A DNA stretch of 64,000 nucleotides from Candidatus Gastranaerophilales bacterium (GTDB taxonomy: Bacteria > Cyanobacteriota > Vampirovibrionia > Gastranaerophilales > Gastranaerophilaceae): assembly GCA_944326555.1 (NCBI GenBank), contig CALVEK010000013.1, forward strand, positions 1 through 64,000. Direction: 5' to 3'. Numbering within the stretch: position 1 is the stretch's first letter; each line of letters begins with the position of its first letter. A program made the position numbers and the translations under genes. The notes under the pieces were generated by a model that saw only the letters and a list, made by a program, of their open reading frames with translations, had not been told where the DNA came from and ran no database searches. Below are positions 63,086-64,000 of the stretch, in pieces.

Positions 63086-64000
63086 ATGAGCAAAAATATT
63101 CTACAATGGCTTAATAATTCAAGATATATCAAAAATCCGCTTGTTTTGGAAAAAATAAGTGCATTTTTGAATAGAAATTCTTCTTTTACACTTACCGGTC
63201 TTACATCTTTTTTGAGACTGTTTTTACTTGCGTTCATTTCTAAGAGTAAAAAGTTGGTCTTTGTTGTAAATACTGAGCAAAATGCACTAAGATACAGACA
63301 CGATTTAGAAAAACTTTTTGGGATAAATGCTGAAATTTTCCCTTATCAGGATGTATCTTTGTACGATGGAGTCAGTCAAAATCTTTACAGGTATGCTAAA
63401 CAGGTCGAGTTATTTGAAAATATTTCGAACATTGATGTTTTAATTGTTCCTGTTAAATCCTTACTCGAAAAATTCCCGTCTTTTGACTTTTTCAAAAAAA
63501 ATTCCATAAAGATAAAAATTGATGATGAAATTGATACGTCAAAAATTGCGCAAAAACTTGTGGATATCGGATATAAAAGAGTTACCATGGTTTCTGATAT
63601 CGGAGAATTTTCTATTCGAGGGGATATCATAGATGTATTTTCTCTTGACCGATATGCTTCTCGTATAGAGCTGTGGGGTGATACAGTTACCGATATCAGA
63701 TATTTTGACAATAAAACGCAAAGAAGTGTCAAAAAAGTTAAAGAGACTATCCTCTTGCCTGTATACAAATTCATTTTGGATAAGGAAAATAAAGAATCTT
63801 TTAAAAACGAGTTGGTTGCTGCTACGGTGGCTTCTGATGTACAGGAAAATGCCGATATCGTAAAGGAAATGCTCTCTGAAACCTTGGAAAAAATTGATAA
63901 TGAAAGTTATTTTGAGGGTATTGAATATTTTCAATCATATTTGAATAAAGGTATGCAAAGTGTTTTGGAACTGATACCGAAAGATTTTGCTGTTGTGTTT
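63086..64000 (+). CDS. mfd: Transcription-repair coupling factor Mfd (partial, 5' end)
   Basis: The first 305 codons of a larger gene run to the window edge without a stop. The start is like the UvrB-type N-terminal domain of Mfd: LFGINAEIFPYQDVSLYDGVS, YRYAKQVELFEN, then RGDIIDVFSLDRYASRIELWGDTVTDIRYFD and TQRS, which match the UvrA-binding/clearing module. The helicase motor lies beyond 64000. Mfd removes RNA polymerase stalled at DNA lesions and recruits UvrA. ATG at 63086; upstream ATG at 63078 hits a stop after three codons. Confidence 0.9.
   Translation, partial: MSKNILQWLNNSRYIKNPLVLEKISAFLNRNSSFTLTGLTSFLRLFLLAFISKSKKLVFVVNTEQNALRYRHDLEKLFGINAEIFPYQDVSLYDGVSQNLYRYAKQVELFENISNIDVLIVPVKSLLEKFPSFDFFKKNSIKIKIDDEIDTSKIAQKLVDIGYKRVTMVSDIGEFSIRGDIIDVFSLDRYASRIELWGDTVTDIRYFDNKTQRSVKKVKETILLPVYKFILDKENKESFKNELVAATVASDVQENADIVKEMLSETLEKIDNESYFEGIEYFQSYLNKGMQSVLELIPKDFAVVF

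Noticed and set aside
1-64000. CRISPR arrays, transposases or prophage genes.
   Set aside because: I found no regularly spaced short repeats, no DDE-type transposase or phage structural genes on either strand; mobility signs are limited to the first 3 kb.

Overview
The window is AT-rich bacterial chromosome, densely coded on both strands, with standard stop codons and many Shine-Dalgarno-led ATG, GTG and TTG starts. The gene set points to a diderm bacterium with lipopolysaccharide (lpxK, a family 9 glycosyltransferase, an ArnT-like membrane glycosyltransferase, Mla-type lipid transport), peptidoglycan (murC, murB, ddl, ftsQ) and probably a flagellum. It also has traits more usual in Firmicutes and Cyanobacteria: a 7TM-HD cyclic dinucleotide phosphodiesterase followed by ybeY and dgkA, ClpC-type N-domains, a B12-dependent ribonucleotide reductase and a GH57 glucan branching enzyme. 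With the numerous small lineage-specific proteins, this fits a gut-type Melainabacteria/Vampirovibrionia (Gastranaerophilales) genome best. That assignment is an inference; the window holds no rRNA to test it.

Layout. Bases 1-2977 are an accessory region. It holds a 77-bp direct repeat, a DUF559 endonuclease gene framed by inverted repeats, and a tRNA-Leu(GAG) surrounded by fragments of itself (a duplicated leader on the 5' side, two 3'-end fragments each with its own terminator on the 3' side). Bases 2978-11209 carry a formyltransferase/endonuclease-IV-like pair, rmuC, tcdA, yjbQ and several unknown genes, plus a structured non-coding element at 9657-9830. Bases 11182-26700 are core: aroF with a sugar nucleotidyltransferase, a YhaM-like HD protein, ftsH, miaB, dapA, then a tight trpS-coaBC-NIF3-unknown run converging on dnaA. 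Bases 26858-31153 hold envelope genes and nrdJ.

Bases 31311-38583 mix a repressor-like regulator, lineage-specific proteins (one with three internal repeats), the replication clamp-loader genes holA-holB and a ROK sugar kinase preceded by the second copy of the structured element. Bases 38701-47923 carry asnS, an ATPase-less protein of six Clp N-repeats, a lipid-linked sugar transferase, miaA, ilvD and yebC. Bases 48170-51318 are the 7TM-HD/ybeY/dgkA operon, 51415-54411 an mlaE-mlaF-mlaD operon read leftward, 54629-56350 the GH57 enzyme, and 56483-60679 a murC-murB-ddl-ftsQ operon. The right end has a flagellin-like gene, a Doc/Fic toxin-like gene overlapping an unknown partner, and the start of mfd, which runs off the window.

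The most striking unexplained items are: (i) the non-coding element at 9657-9830 and 38016-38137, about 94 percent identical outside one expandable hairpin, with a compensatory base change in a stem and located just upstream of genes in the same orientation; (ii) the six-repeat Clp_N protein without an AAA+ motor; (iii) the Doc-like gene coupled to a 224-residue unknown instead of a small Phd antitoxin; and (iv) the fragmented tRNA-Leu locus.
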